This document shows positions 51,505-62,712 of a stretch of DNA of 64,000 nt, in pieces (the stretch's first letter is position 1; each line of letters opens with the position of its first letter). The notes beneath the pieces are model-generated. The model made no database searches. It was not told where the DNA came from and saw only the letters and a list, made by a program, of their open reading frames with translations. The DNA comes from Liolophura sinensis (Eukaryota > Mollusca > Polyplacophora > Chitonida > Chitonidae), in the NCBI RefSeq assembly GCF_032854445.1, contig NC_088302.1, positions 26,687,080 through 26,751,079 of the forward strand, written 5' to 3'. Made by a program: the position numbers and the translations under genes.

Positions 51505-52790
51505 AACAAGATCCTTTGTGTGATAAACATGTGGTACATACAAGATCCTGTGTGTGATAAACATGTGGTACATACAAAATCCCGTGTATAATAAACATGT
51601 GGTACATACAAGATCATGTATGTGATAAACATGTGGTACATACAAAATCCTGTGTATAATAAACACGTGGTACATACAAGATCATGTATGTGATAAACAT
51701 GTGGAACATACAAAATCATGTGTATAATAAACATGTGGTACATACAAGATCATGTATGTGATAAACATGTGCTACATGCAGGATTCTGTGTGTGATAAAC
51801 ATGTGATACACACAAGAACTTGTGTGTGACGAGCATGTGGTACATATAAGAGCTTATGTATGATGAACATGTGGCACATATAAGAGATTGTATATGATGA
51901 ACATATGGCACATATAAGTGCATCTGTAAGACGAACATGTGGCACATATAAGGGCTTGTGTGCGATGAACATATGGTACATATAAGAACTTGTGTATGAT
52001 GAACATGTGATACATATAAGAGCATGTGTATGATGAACATGTGGCACATGTAAGGGCTGGTGTGCGATGAACATATGGTACATATAAGAGCATGTGTATG
52101 ATGAACATGTGGTACATATAAAGGCTTGTGTGCGATGAACATGCGGTACATATAAGAGCATGTGTATGATGAACATGTGGTACATATAAGAGCTTGTATA
52201 TGATGAACATGTGGTACATATAAGAGCATGTGATGAACATGTGGTACATATAAAGGCTTATGTGCGATGAACATATGGTACATATAAAAGCTTGTGTATG
52301 ATGAACATGTGGTACATATAAGAGCATGTGATGAACATGTGGTACATATAAAGGCTTGTGTGCGATGAACATGTGGTAAATATAAGCGCATGTGTATGAT
52401 GAACATGTGGTACATATAAGAGCTTGTATGTGATGAACATGTGGTACATATACGAGCAAGTGATGAACATGTGGCACATATAAGAGCTTGTGTATGATGA
52501 ACATGTGGCACATATAAGAGCATGTGTATGATGAACACGTGGCACATATAAGGGCTTGTGTGCAATGAACATGTGGTTCATATAAGTGCATGTGTATGAT
52601 GAACACGTTGTACATAGAAGGGCATGTGAATGATGAACATGTGGTGCATATAAGTGCATGTGTATGATGAAAATGTGGTACATATCAGGGCATGTGTATG
52701 ATGAACATGTGGTACATATAAGAGTTTGTGTATGATGAACATGTGGTACATATAAGTACATGTGTATGAAGAACATGCTGCATAGATAAT
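51505..52790. repeat. 34-bp tandem repeat array, about 38 copies in two subtypes
   Basis: The lower part (to about 51830) has units gtgataaacatgtggtacat plus acaaaatcctgtgt. The upper part has gatgaacatgtggtacatat plus aagagcatgtgtat. Copies such as those at 51866 and 51900 lie 34 bp apart, and some units are shortened to about 27 bp. Minus-strand frames of up to 271 codons (His, Cys, Thr-rich) run through the array because stop codons are missing from the unit. Confidence 0.95.
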
Positions 52791-52849
52791 GGCTTAAGCG
52801 GGACAAGGATCTTTTATGGAAGAGAATATGTATATATATTGAACTTTCT

Positions 52850-52992
52850 TGTGGCAGGGCGAGTCCATGCAAACCAGTCCTGTTTCCTTGCTCCAACCTC
52901 TCAGTGCTAAGCGCTAAGAGAGGCAACAACAAGTACCAGTTTCAAAGTCGCTATGACTCGACCTAGGTTTGATTCCGAGATCTCCCGCCTTC
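52850..52992 (-). repeat. SINE family 2, fragment
   Basis: tctcagtgctaagcgctaag, then agtaccagtttcaaagtcgc and tatgactcgacctaggtttg correspond to the gctgaacgccaagcgaggaa and aaagtcttaggtgtgactcg region of the family 2 copy at 46.6 kb. Confidence 0.6.
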
Positions 52993-55900
52993 TGTATGGA
53001 TAAGAGCTTTTGAGTGATGAAAGTGTTGTACAGACAAGAGGCTGAGTCTGATCAGCGTTCTGCATGTATGTGGATGAGAGATTCGGTGTGAGGAGCTTGA
53101 CCAAAGGCACTAGAGTGTCACATAACCCTGGACATTTATAGGGCAATAACAGTGGAAGAGAGGTACTCAGGAATGCTGATTTACTGGAGCTTGTAATGTG
53201 GGCCATTTGCTAAAAATGAAATAAATCCCGCACCAAATCACGCTGCTGTCAGTGAAAGGACATCTATATCACTGCAACAGGCTGCATTCGTCACCAACGA
53301 TGCTTAAAGTCAGCTTAACCACCACTGAGAGGCACTAACGTGACCGCCAGTTACACCAGCGAGTTTTAATTCCTGTGTTCTGATGACAGGCTAGAAATAT
53401 TGTAATGGCATTATCCGGCGTCGGATCATATTGCCCTAGCATTATACTCTATCAATCTCGGCCAGGATTAATGAGATAACAACATGACAATATTAACACA
53501 TCTGCATCTCCGATAGATCCCTACTTGTGCTACACTTACTATAGTTAACTAGCTCGCCACACATAATGCTGCGTAATGCAATTGTTCCCGGACCATCTGA
53601 ATTTGAATCCATCTCGGTAAATTGTCTACATTTCTGCTTTGTTTCTTTCTTTGTCTATAATTCCACCAATAATTATTATTTGTCATATAGTGGATAAATA
53701 ACTAAAAGTCGTGGAGGTTAATAATTTTTCTTATGTGTAACTTATGGGGGAAAACAGATATTTTCATTTATCAATAAAGCCAATAACTGTCTAGAGCCCT
53801 TTGGAGTAAACAAAATGGCACCAGTGTGTCTCTGTTACTGTACTTTATTTCACACGGCAATATAGTATTGTAAAAATTACTGACCAAGTTGATAAATATC
53901 TTCTTTCTCTGCCCAAAGGTCTTAACTCTTTCTTTCAACAAACAGGAAAGGTCATACTCTACCACAAAGAACTCCTTAATCGATCGAACTGGGTGATTTT
54001 TCACACACACAAAAAAAAACTTCGACAGTTTCACCAAGTTTACATTATGGGTAGCAAAAAAAGGTTTATTCCGAAAGACTTTTTATCACAGCTTACTTTA
54101 TTTGTCAAGCTTGTCAGTTTATTGTCAGCTCTGCTGCATTTTGCCATTGCCTGTCAGAACAGAATAGGATCAGAGCTGAACTAAGGGAGATAACGCTAGC
54201 CTGAAGTGACATACTGGAATCCCCACATTTGTGGCCTTAGCAGGCTAATCAACCTTAAGTTCTCATGGCCCACTCTTCAGACCAAGATGAAGAGTGCATG
54301 TGAAAACAGACTGATTAATTTATACCTTCGACTAGCAATATTTAAAATAAGTAATCCTAAACCTAATTTGAAGGCAAACAGACAATGTATTGAACGTTAT
54401 CGCAAACGTCTGATCTGTTTATGTCAAGTGGTTTCACCTCAGTTTCTTCCTTGTTTTTTTGGTTAGTATTGTAGAATAATACGACGGCAAGACTGGGATT
54501 AGTATAGCTTCTGAGATACAGTTGGTAGAAATAAGGTGATTGGAAGTGTAAATATGCTTATAAATTTCTGATTATGTTTCTGTCGTGAACTGGACAAATG
54601 AACACGATTATTTGACTGTATTCAGATTTGTATTCAGTCATTTGTCACATTTGTCAGATGTGTATTACACAGCATCAACTATTATGTTGTATAAGGTACG
54701 ATGTTAAGCTACCACGAACAGCCTTAGATATCATTTCGGAATGGATCTTCAAATGTTTTTAAGAGTTCTTAACTCAGAACTGTTTTCTATGCCTTAACTG
54801 ACGAGTCTTTGAAAACAAACTCATACCTACATCCATTAATGTCATTCTTTTAATTAGTTATTTTATTTCAGCGGTACGAGACTTCCTTAAATATTAATCA
54901 TAGCATGAGTTTGCAATGAAGTACAAGTAGAGTAATGTGGTGACGTGTAATTCTTCATGTGGCTGTATGTCTATATAACGAAGTTATATGTTCTGTCCAA
55001 AAATAATGGGGGTGCATGAATTTTCAACAAAGCTTGGTCATTTCACATGAAGCAATCAAAACTGTTTTGGCCTTATTTTTTGGCCGTGCTTTACTGGATT
55101 ATTATGATTAGAGCAAGGCAAACTATGGAGAGCAATTCATCCACGTAGATGCGACACGATTGTATTTTTTAAACTTAATGTGTATAGAGACTGAATGATT
55201 GATGCCAGTAGGCCAGTATATATACTGATTAACATTTCTGTGAGGAACCCTTACAGATTTGTTATTTTTTTCTATTTCTCTAAACATACACAATAAACGA
55301 CTAATAATCGTTCCATCTCTATCAGCAATCTCGTTGTAGCCAGAAATAAAACTAGGCTGAAGAAAATTGGACATTAAGTGCACAAGTGCTTAACACACGC
55401 TTTAATTCTCACCTCACAAATGTGGTTTAAAAGCTTACATTAATGTAAAAAAAAATGTTGATAAGCATTTCCATTTTCTTGAGAGATGGTGAATGGCGTA
55501 ATGATTTTAGATGAAGTTAATGTCGACAGTGAACATTCACACGAACGCAACCAAGTGAAGCAAAACCGTGAAATATGTACTTACATGTACGGCTCTGAGT
55601 GAAAAGCGTGGATAATCACGCAAAGATTCCTTTATACAGGGCTATGTTACTAAAGATTTCAGCATTCGCGCAGTGTGGACATTTTGTACAAATGATGAGC
55701 GGATGTCCGACACTGCAGACAGGATAGGCCTTTGGAATGCTGCGAGGTAGTAACTCAATGACCAATGTTGCCAAACTGATTGAATGTCATATTCCTAATT
55801 GTTGCTGGTTGTCTTCGTACCACACATTCAAGACTGACAACTTCAGCGTAAAATCCACTCTTCTGGGACTGGGCACTCATCCAGGGAACCGAACTAAAGC

Positions 55901-57590
55901 AGCAACAGAACAAGTTTTAGTTCAAGGTAAGACAACCAGTGTGGACTACCATATATATGGGACTAATTTTGACTCGATAACACTGTTTCCTTATTTTGAA
56001 AACATGTTGGCTACACATTCTTGACTCCTGGTTCAACACGGACGTCCATGCCGTGTCTAACTCCGAAGAACATTTGTCGATGGCCATCTCTTTTCCTCGA
56101 ATATTGGTCCTTATAAACGCGTTTGAGGCAAAACTGACTGTCGGATTATTGACGGCACAGCTAATCACAATGGTGTAGTTATACCACGAGTTAGTATTTC
56201 AGTGAATGCCACTGCTTCCGGCATTCCTTCACACCCTTGCGGATTCCATAAGGAGACGTTACACGATTTGTGTACACGCCTAAAACCTGAAAAGTTTTTT
56301 AATACACAAACGTAAGTAATTCGAGCAACGCGGTTTGTCTTAATCTTGAAAGAAATGGACTGTGTTCTTTTGCTGTTCAGTATATATGTTATCAACTGGC
56401 TGGAAACCACCCGAAATTGCAAAGCATATTCATTTTACTATCCAGAAACAAACGGAGCCCATTCACCCTTTTTGCTTCTATCAACAGTGTCGAGAAGTAC
56501 TATCATATCGGCTTCATAACTGCCACAGTTTGAGGGTCAGCAAATATGTACATCTGAACTCGTGCGAGTTAACGAGGTGAGGGTAAGAATGCCGGATTGA
56601 CAAAACACGATAGGATGATATACATTAGTCCATAGTTCATCAAGCCCAAGGCAGGCATTTAACCTAGAATAACGACCATCATAAACACATTTAATACGGC
56701 CATAAATACAATGACTGTCACAATGACAAGGTGGTACCCTGAAATCAAGACATAAATGCCGAGCATCCACCATCCCGCCGTTCTAAGCCATGCCATTTCT
56801 GATGGAAGGGTAAACTTTAAAAAGGCCAAAATACGTTTGTACACGAAATAGTGATTGCTTTTAAATCGGAGCGTAATGTCGCTTATCACCGTGTGATATC
56901 ACCTACTCCTTTCGATGGTTGAATAGAAAAAAAAATTCAGTTCATCAGGAACCAAATGGTATATTTTCAATCCCATACTCGGACCGGGAATATTCTCGCC
57001 CTACTTTCGTAGAGTTTCGTGGGCAATAAACAGTCAGAGGTTCCCGTAATGCTGTTTGAGCGGTCTTTCAGATGAGGAGATTAATTGCCTTTTGCCATAA
57101 GGCAGAAGCTTTTATATCAGCGTGTGTGAAGATCTGCGGGTTAAATATATGAAATTTCCCCAGTTACCCCCAATACATTTCTGAATAGAATATAATTTAT
57201 TTGCAGGAATTCTATAATTGGTTTAATGGGCCGTTTTGGTAATGGTGGGTGTCAGAGAAGTGAAGCCATCTCCTCTTTAATTTCACCTTCGGATGAAATG
57301 ACTGAAATGACTTGCATCTAAAAGATTTATTCTGGTATCGGGATTAAATATGTTATTACGGATGAAAAACATTTGTGACGTCACTGACATCTATATGTAG
57401 TTGGCAAAAAAGCAGTGCTCATAACTCAAAAACTTGACTGTTTTTGTTTAGTCAAAATATCTAAGTTAGTATTTTTATTTTTTCAATTTAACAGGATTGC
57501 TCCCTTGATCGACCAACTACATGTACGTATGCAAAACGCATACGTTACTTCTTGTCATAGTTTTAGCTTTCCTAATCGTTAAGCATTAAT
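52993..57590. other. no gene recognised
   Basis: AT-rich sequence with short open frames. A 76-codon hydrophobic minus-strand frame at 56659-56889 (VLISGYHLVIVTVIVFMAVL) looks like one or two membrane helices, but it has no context to support a gene. Confidence 0.45.
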
Positions 57591-57591
57591 T

Positions 57592-57835
57592 AACAGGATA
57601 ACTCTCGTCATCCATCAAGCACTGGCGAAACGTTACGTAACAGGATAACACTTGCCATCTATCATGTTTTGATGAAACGTTATGTAATAGGATGATTCTA
57701 TTCATCCATGAAGAATTGGATCAAACGTTATTTAGCAGTCTTACGCTATATATAGCGATTCTCCAACCGGTATTCAAACATTACTTAATAGTATAATGCT
57801 GGACATCCACCAGCTACGGATTACAAACTGGGAAC
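57592..57835. repeat. diverged tandem repeat, 47-bp unit, about 5 copies
   Basis: Units begin aacaggataac or similar and contain catccatcaagcactgg and gaaacgttacgt. Starts at 57592, 57639 and 57686 are 47 bp apart. The last two units are strongly diverged, so the array is old. Confidence 0.8.
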
Positions 57836-58469
57836 GTGTTTTGTTAACATTTTTACGTAGAGAACGTTACTGAGTGTGCCTTGGGAGGTCTGGCACTATA
57901 GGTTGTTGACATCAATAGAACATGCAGAGCTGTATGCGATGTTGGCTTTACTGGGCTCCCTTCATACTACTTGAGAAAACACGTTCCTCGATCTTTGTAC
58001 AGGGCAAATGAGTCGTTATCGAACAGGACTATATTTCTTGATTAATTAACAAGTTACCGTAACACTTGGTTTTCATTTCGGCCCTGGTCTTTTGTACCAG
58101 TATAACCCAATCAATAAAGGTAATTGCTTTTTATCAATAACTTTCTAATCCAAATCTAATCGAAATGGTGATTACGGCCAAGAGCGCAACTCGAAAGCCT
58201 TCAAATTTAGCCTGTTAAAGGAAATCGCCCCAAACAGTATTATGAGGGTACAAAACCGATAAACGAGGCCAAACTGGCGCTGAATGTGCGTCACATGATG
58301 TCTATGCATCATATCGGTTTCAGTAAAACACCGGGTTGCCCATATCCATCCATTAACTATTTTCGTCTGGACAGAATCCTGAGAGGACCACATACTTTCC
58401 TGTACAAAGGAGAAAAAAATAATTTTGACATAGTGGAATAAAACATGCGAAGTTGAGAATGAATCTTAC

Positions 58470-58560
58470 CGCTGCCATGGACGCTGAGTGAGAAATACAC
58501 GGTGGTTAGATAGAGGACGTCAACGAGAAGGGCAGCAGTGTTCATCATGCACAATCCCTC
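58470..58560 (-). CDS. candidate distal first coding exon: alternative signal peptide of the nAChR gene
   Basis: The 91-bp segment sits between a good acceptor (gttgtttcag before 58560) and a GTAAGA donor (58469 downward). From Met at 58548 it encodes MMNTAALLVDVLYLTTVYF then SLSVHGS and one extra G nucleotide, which looks like a secretory signal peptide. The leftover G pairs in frame with the GC that opens the duplicated nAChR exon at 34778, giving GIIRRLRRGRAKG before DEQRLM. That path totals 1476 nt and 491 aa with no stop. The acceptor implies a non-coding exon further upstream. The link is inferred from strand, phase and content across a 23.7-kb intron. It could instead belong to another secreted or membrane protein. 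Confidence 0.6.
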
Positions 58561-59638
58561 CTGAAACAACAAAGCGGTGAATCTCTGTTAGACAGTGAAG
58601 TTATACCCTACATACAAGTTAAAATTCACCGAGATTTATTTCGAGAAACAGGGAATGGGCGTCCGCTGCCTGCCAGTCTGCTTCGTTAAAGACCACAAAT
58701 CATTGTGGTCAAGTGGATGAATCGCACAGAATGCGCTGTAGCCTAGCGTCAGTATGTTTCTCCGGGTTTCTTCACGATTCCATCACTGATATAGCTCACT
58801 GTTGTTGTAGAAATGAAATCTCTTACTGTTTGTGATTCAATTCTGTCTTTATTCAGTGTTTAGAACAGATAATTCCACTGGTAGGCTGGTGCTTCCTTAC
58901 ATACGAGCACAACCATTGGAAGCATGTTAAACAGTTTATGGGAAGCGCACTAAGCCGCGCACAAAAACACCATTATTACATTTCTCTACTCCTCGAGGGC
59001 ATTTAACAAGATAAAATGTAACAGATTATTTTTCAAAAACTAGATTTGTGGGCTTCTCTGGCCTAATACATTTACTGACTTTGTTCAATGTACAGATCTA
59101 CGCTCTGTTCCATGACCTCCGTTCTCCATGTTGCATATATGTATCGTTTATCTGTGAAGGTTATATTTTACTAAAACACGTGAACAATATAAAATATGGC
59201 ATTGCTAGAAACACAGTTTAAATTAGAATAGATAGCAGTTTAGGTAATTGCTGTTACTCATATTGAAACATATTGAACTCCGGCCATAGCCTAGCATACC
59301 ACTGTTTTTTAATAATTATGATGTCACCCGTGAAAATGAGTTTTTGCCATCGAAAGCGAAGTTATGTACTTTAACATTATGGATTACAAAATGAGTTCTA
59401 ACTTCATTTTCTGTGCAAGAATATGAACTTCCAACACACCAAGGTGCACAGCTTGTGTTGTTATGTGTCACAGGCTAAAGTCAATTTGGCAGCGAGTATG
59501 AATGGTTTTATAATATAAGCGACTGTCTAAAAGAAATAGACTATAGGATGCGCAAGCTACAGATAAGTTTGTCTGCTAATGATATCGAGCAGTGTGCCCA
59601 TAAATATTTAGTCATTTTTACAGGCATATTAATAGCAA
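58561..59638. other. upstream of the distal signal-peptide exon; no gene recognised
   Basis: Any non-coding first exon implied by the acceptor at 58561 should lie here or further up. I cannot place it. Confidence 0.4.
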
Positions 59639-59640
59639 AT

Positions 59641-59918
59641 TGGGGGCCTCCGTGGCTCAGTTGGTTAGCTCGTTAGCGTAGCGTAATGACCATGAAGTTC
59701 CTCACCAATGCTGTCGCTGAGAGTTCAAGTCCAGCTCATGTTGGCTTCCTCTCCGGCCGTACATGGGAAGGTCTGCCAGCATCCCGCGGATGGTCTTGGG
59801 TTCCCCCCCGCCCGGGCTCTGCCCCGTTTCCACCCACCATAATACTGGCCGCCGTCGTATAAGTGAAATATTCTTGAGTACGGCGTAAAACACCAATCAA
59901 ATAAATAAATGAATAATA
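59641..59918 (+). repeat. SINE family 1, full-length copy
   Basis: This copy best shows the family structure. The tRNA-like head is gggggcctccgtggctcagt with box A-like tggctcagttgg. Box B-like gttcaagtcc lies about 70 bp on. A body follows (ctggcttcctctccggccgt to cataatactggccgccgtcg), then a conserved 3' part (tataagtgaaatattcttga, gtacggcgtaaaacaccaat) and a (aaat)n tail. The head marks an RNA polymerase III origin. The wide box spacing argues against a functional tRNA. Confidence 0.95.
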
Positions 59919-59959
59919 GCAATTAGATGGGTAAACGACAGTTCCACGAAATCTAATAT

Positions 59960-60205
59960 TTATTTATGCTAATTATTTACTTGATTGATGTTTTACGCCG
60001 TACTGAAGAATATTTCACTAATACAACTGCGGCCAGCATTTTGGTGAGAGGAACCCACGGCCATCCGTAGGTTGTAGGCAGGTTTTCTCACGTACGACCA
60101 GAGAGGAAGCCAGCATGAGCTGGACTTAACCTCACAGCGACCGCATTGGTTACAGGCTCCTGGGTTATTGCGCCACTCTGGCGTGTTAACCACCACGGCC
60201 ACGCG
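59960..60205 (-). repeat. SINE family 1, nearly full-length copy, inverted to its neighbour
   Basis: The minus-strand copy lies 40 bp from the plus-strand copy at 59641, tail to tail, so the pair forms an inverted repeat of about 250-bp arms. The head is partly degraded (gtggccgtggtggttaacac). Confidence 0.92.
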
Positions 60206-61600
60206 AACGTAAAAGGCTCATGGTGCAAAATTCAGTGGGCTTTCTGGAGGGACTACAGAGCTTTAAACTTTGTACTTGAGAGCGGACAAACAGACACATT
60301 TCCAAGATAGGGTTACCCCAAGTTAAATTCCCCCTACTCCAAAGTTTTTGCATGTATCAAGCCCTAACTTTGTGTGTGAGGTTGAGAGGGGGCAGGAGTT
60401 ATGTGGTGCAAAAATTATTGATTTTGAAAAAAAGTTGGCCGGTGTGATAGGACACAGACCCCCATTACAACTTCCGTTTTTCGGGAAGGACGAATGTAAT
60501 TCTGTGTATTTTTTGGGTGTAGAGTCTTCTTGCTGCCAGCTTGCAGTTTTTGGTGTACAGGTGCATGCTTGGTATCAAAATGCTGGAAATTGTCTAAGCT
60601 TTGGGCACATATGAGTTTTACCGCAGAAAGTTTGAAATTCTGGTCGAGAGGGCACAAGGAGATAGGTGGTGATGAGGCTGCGAGTGACGTCCCTTTGGCG
60701 ATGCTAGGCACCTCTCCCAGTTGCCACATTAGAAAGGTCCAGATTTTGACGATCAACCTATGTCAAGATTTTAATGACTTCTTTTTCACAGGCTGGGCCA
60801 GGTATGCACCAAAGCTTATTGGCCACGGAATGTTTGGGGCTGATCTACAGCGAACATTGCCGCTTATGGAAAATTAATGGGGGCATGTGGCCAGGTACGC
60901 ACATGTTAGGGACAGGAAGTAAAGTATTATAGGCCTATTATGGGCCATTTTGTCTTTCATTCTGTGATTTCATGTGTGCCATCGAGACACTTTTCTACAT
61001 TTGTCCCTTAAATACTTGTGTAATAATACATTTTTCATATGTGTCACCTCTGCCTGGCCAAATGACAAGCTGGTCATCTGGTACTTATCTGGTCAACACG
61101 GCTGGTCATTTTCTCTAATTTCTGCAAGTGCTTTCATTGTTAAAGCTTTCACCTCCCATATTTTACAATAGCTTTTTTTTCCAGGAACAATATATGTATG
61201 CATAGAACTGTATCGAAATATAGAGGTGTAAATTCCTGGACAATATTATTTCAACAGCAGCAACAAAAAAAAATCCTGAATACGTCACACGACGGGATTA
61301 TTTTTCCTGTTGCTGGCTGAATCTTTAAAATAAACAAGCCATCTAGTCAAGCAGATTCTCGAATCGCTTTAAAACTCTATAGTTTGTTCACAACTATATC
61401 TAGCATTAGTATACATTATACAATAAAGATAATGACAATACTTTAAATCATTTATCTTCTCTAAAGACATGTTTTTACCCTTTCACCCTAAATACTAACA
61501 AACAAACATCATTATTGACTTGCTCAAAATTCTTTATTATTCAATTGAAATTTGGCGTATTGTTTTTACCCGCCGTAGCAACAAGCACTTTCTAATGTGT
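60206..61600. other. no gene recognised
   Basis: Plus-strand open frames at 60348-60614 and 60530-60877 overlap in different frames with no recognised domain. No repeat is seen. Confidence 0.45.
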
Positions 61601-61650
61601 CATCACGCTGCGCTAGCCAGCTAACCAACTGAGCCACGGAGGCCCCCACC
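61601..61650 (-). repeat. SINE family 1, head only
   Basis: Minus strand: gggggcctccgtggctcagt then tggttagctggctagcgcag. Only the first 50 bp of the element is present. Confidence 0.8.
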
Positions 61651-62190
61651 AACGTAAATGAGGAGTTATTCCCAAGGCCGGTATATTTTACTCCACGCCT
61701 CGGTTACAGTCAATAAACTATCGACCCATGCCTGTCTGGATCGATTAGCCCTCGAGTAATGAAGATTATTTTATTGGATACTATTTTTGTTTGGTAGCAT
61801 TAAAGAGCCTAGCATCGACAATGAAAACGATCTTTCGGGCTGCTTAAACGTTTCCTGGGAAAATATTGGTCATCGTGGGAACCCTAAGCACTTGTTCATC
61901 AACCTGTATGAGCTGATGTCCAGATACAATCTACCCGTGGACTTACATATATATGTACAGCTACACGGTAGTTTATTTAATCGAAATACTCCGTTTTAAC
62001 ATAACTGATTGCATTTCACTCAGCATTAGACAAAAGAGACAAACCCATATCTTTTGAAATCATTAAAAATGTTTCCTTTGGATGACGCACTTTTCTTCCA
62101 TGATAAGCAAGAAAACTAAAGAGAATACTTATAGTCAATACTCAATCAGCATCCACCATCTGCTTGCTATAAGGCAAGTACTCTCCAATT
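61651..62190. other. no gene recognised
   Basis: A 70-codon plus-strand frame at 61787-61999 has no recognised domain. Confidence 0.45.
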
Positions 62191-62191
62191 T

Positions 62192-62712
62192 TTATTTATC
62201 CCAATACAGTCACCTTATTTGCAGCTAGATCTTGCACAAGGGTTAGCATGGTTTCCTCTCTCGCAAGGCTGTCCTTTTCATTTATCCCAATACAGTCACC
62301 TTATTTGGAGCTAGATCTTGTACAAGGGTTAGCATGGTTTCCTCTCTCGCAAGGCTGTCCTTTTCATTTATCCCAATACAGTCACTTTATTTGGAGCTAG
62401 ATCTTGCACAAGGGTGAGCAAGGTTTTCTCTCTCTCGCAAGGCTGTCCTTTTTATTTATCCCAATACAGTCACCTTATTTGGAGCTAGATCTTGTACAAG
62501 GGTGAGCAAGGTCTCCTCTCTCGCAAGGCTGTCCTTTTTATTCATCCCAATACAGTCCCCTTATTTGGAGCTGCATCTTATACATGGGTGAGCAAGGTTT
62601 CCTGTCTTGCAAGGCTGTCCTTTTTATTTATCCCAATACAGTCCCCTTATTTGGAGATGCATCTTGTACAATGGTAATCAAAGTTTCCTCTCTCGCAAAG
62701 GCTGTCCTTATG
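62192..62712. repeat. 86-bp tandem repeat, about 6 copies
   Basis: The unit is cccaatacagtcaccttatt, tggagctagatcttgcacaa, gggttagcatggtttcctct, then ctcgcaaggctgtccttttc and atttat. Starts at 62200, 62286 and 62372 are 86 bp apart. Confidence 0.95.

Noticed and set aside
51750-52615. 250-270-codon His/Cys-rich minus-strand proteins
   Set aside because: Three overlapping frames through the 34-bp array are all open, so the openness reflects the repeat unit and not selection for a protein.
56659-56889. Small hydrophobic membrane protein
   Set aside because: Only 76 codons, with no homology recognised, no context and AT-rich composition that favours Ile/Val/Phe/Met codons by chance.
59641-59720. 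Possible functional tRNA genes at the SINE heads (also near 12990-13052, 16710 and 61601)
   Set aside because: Box A and box B are about 70 bp apart, no cloverleaf can be folded, and the same sequence continues into a repeated SINE body.
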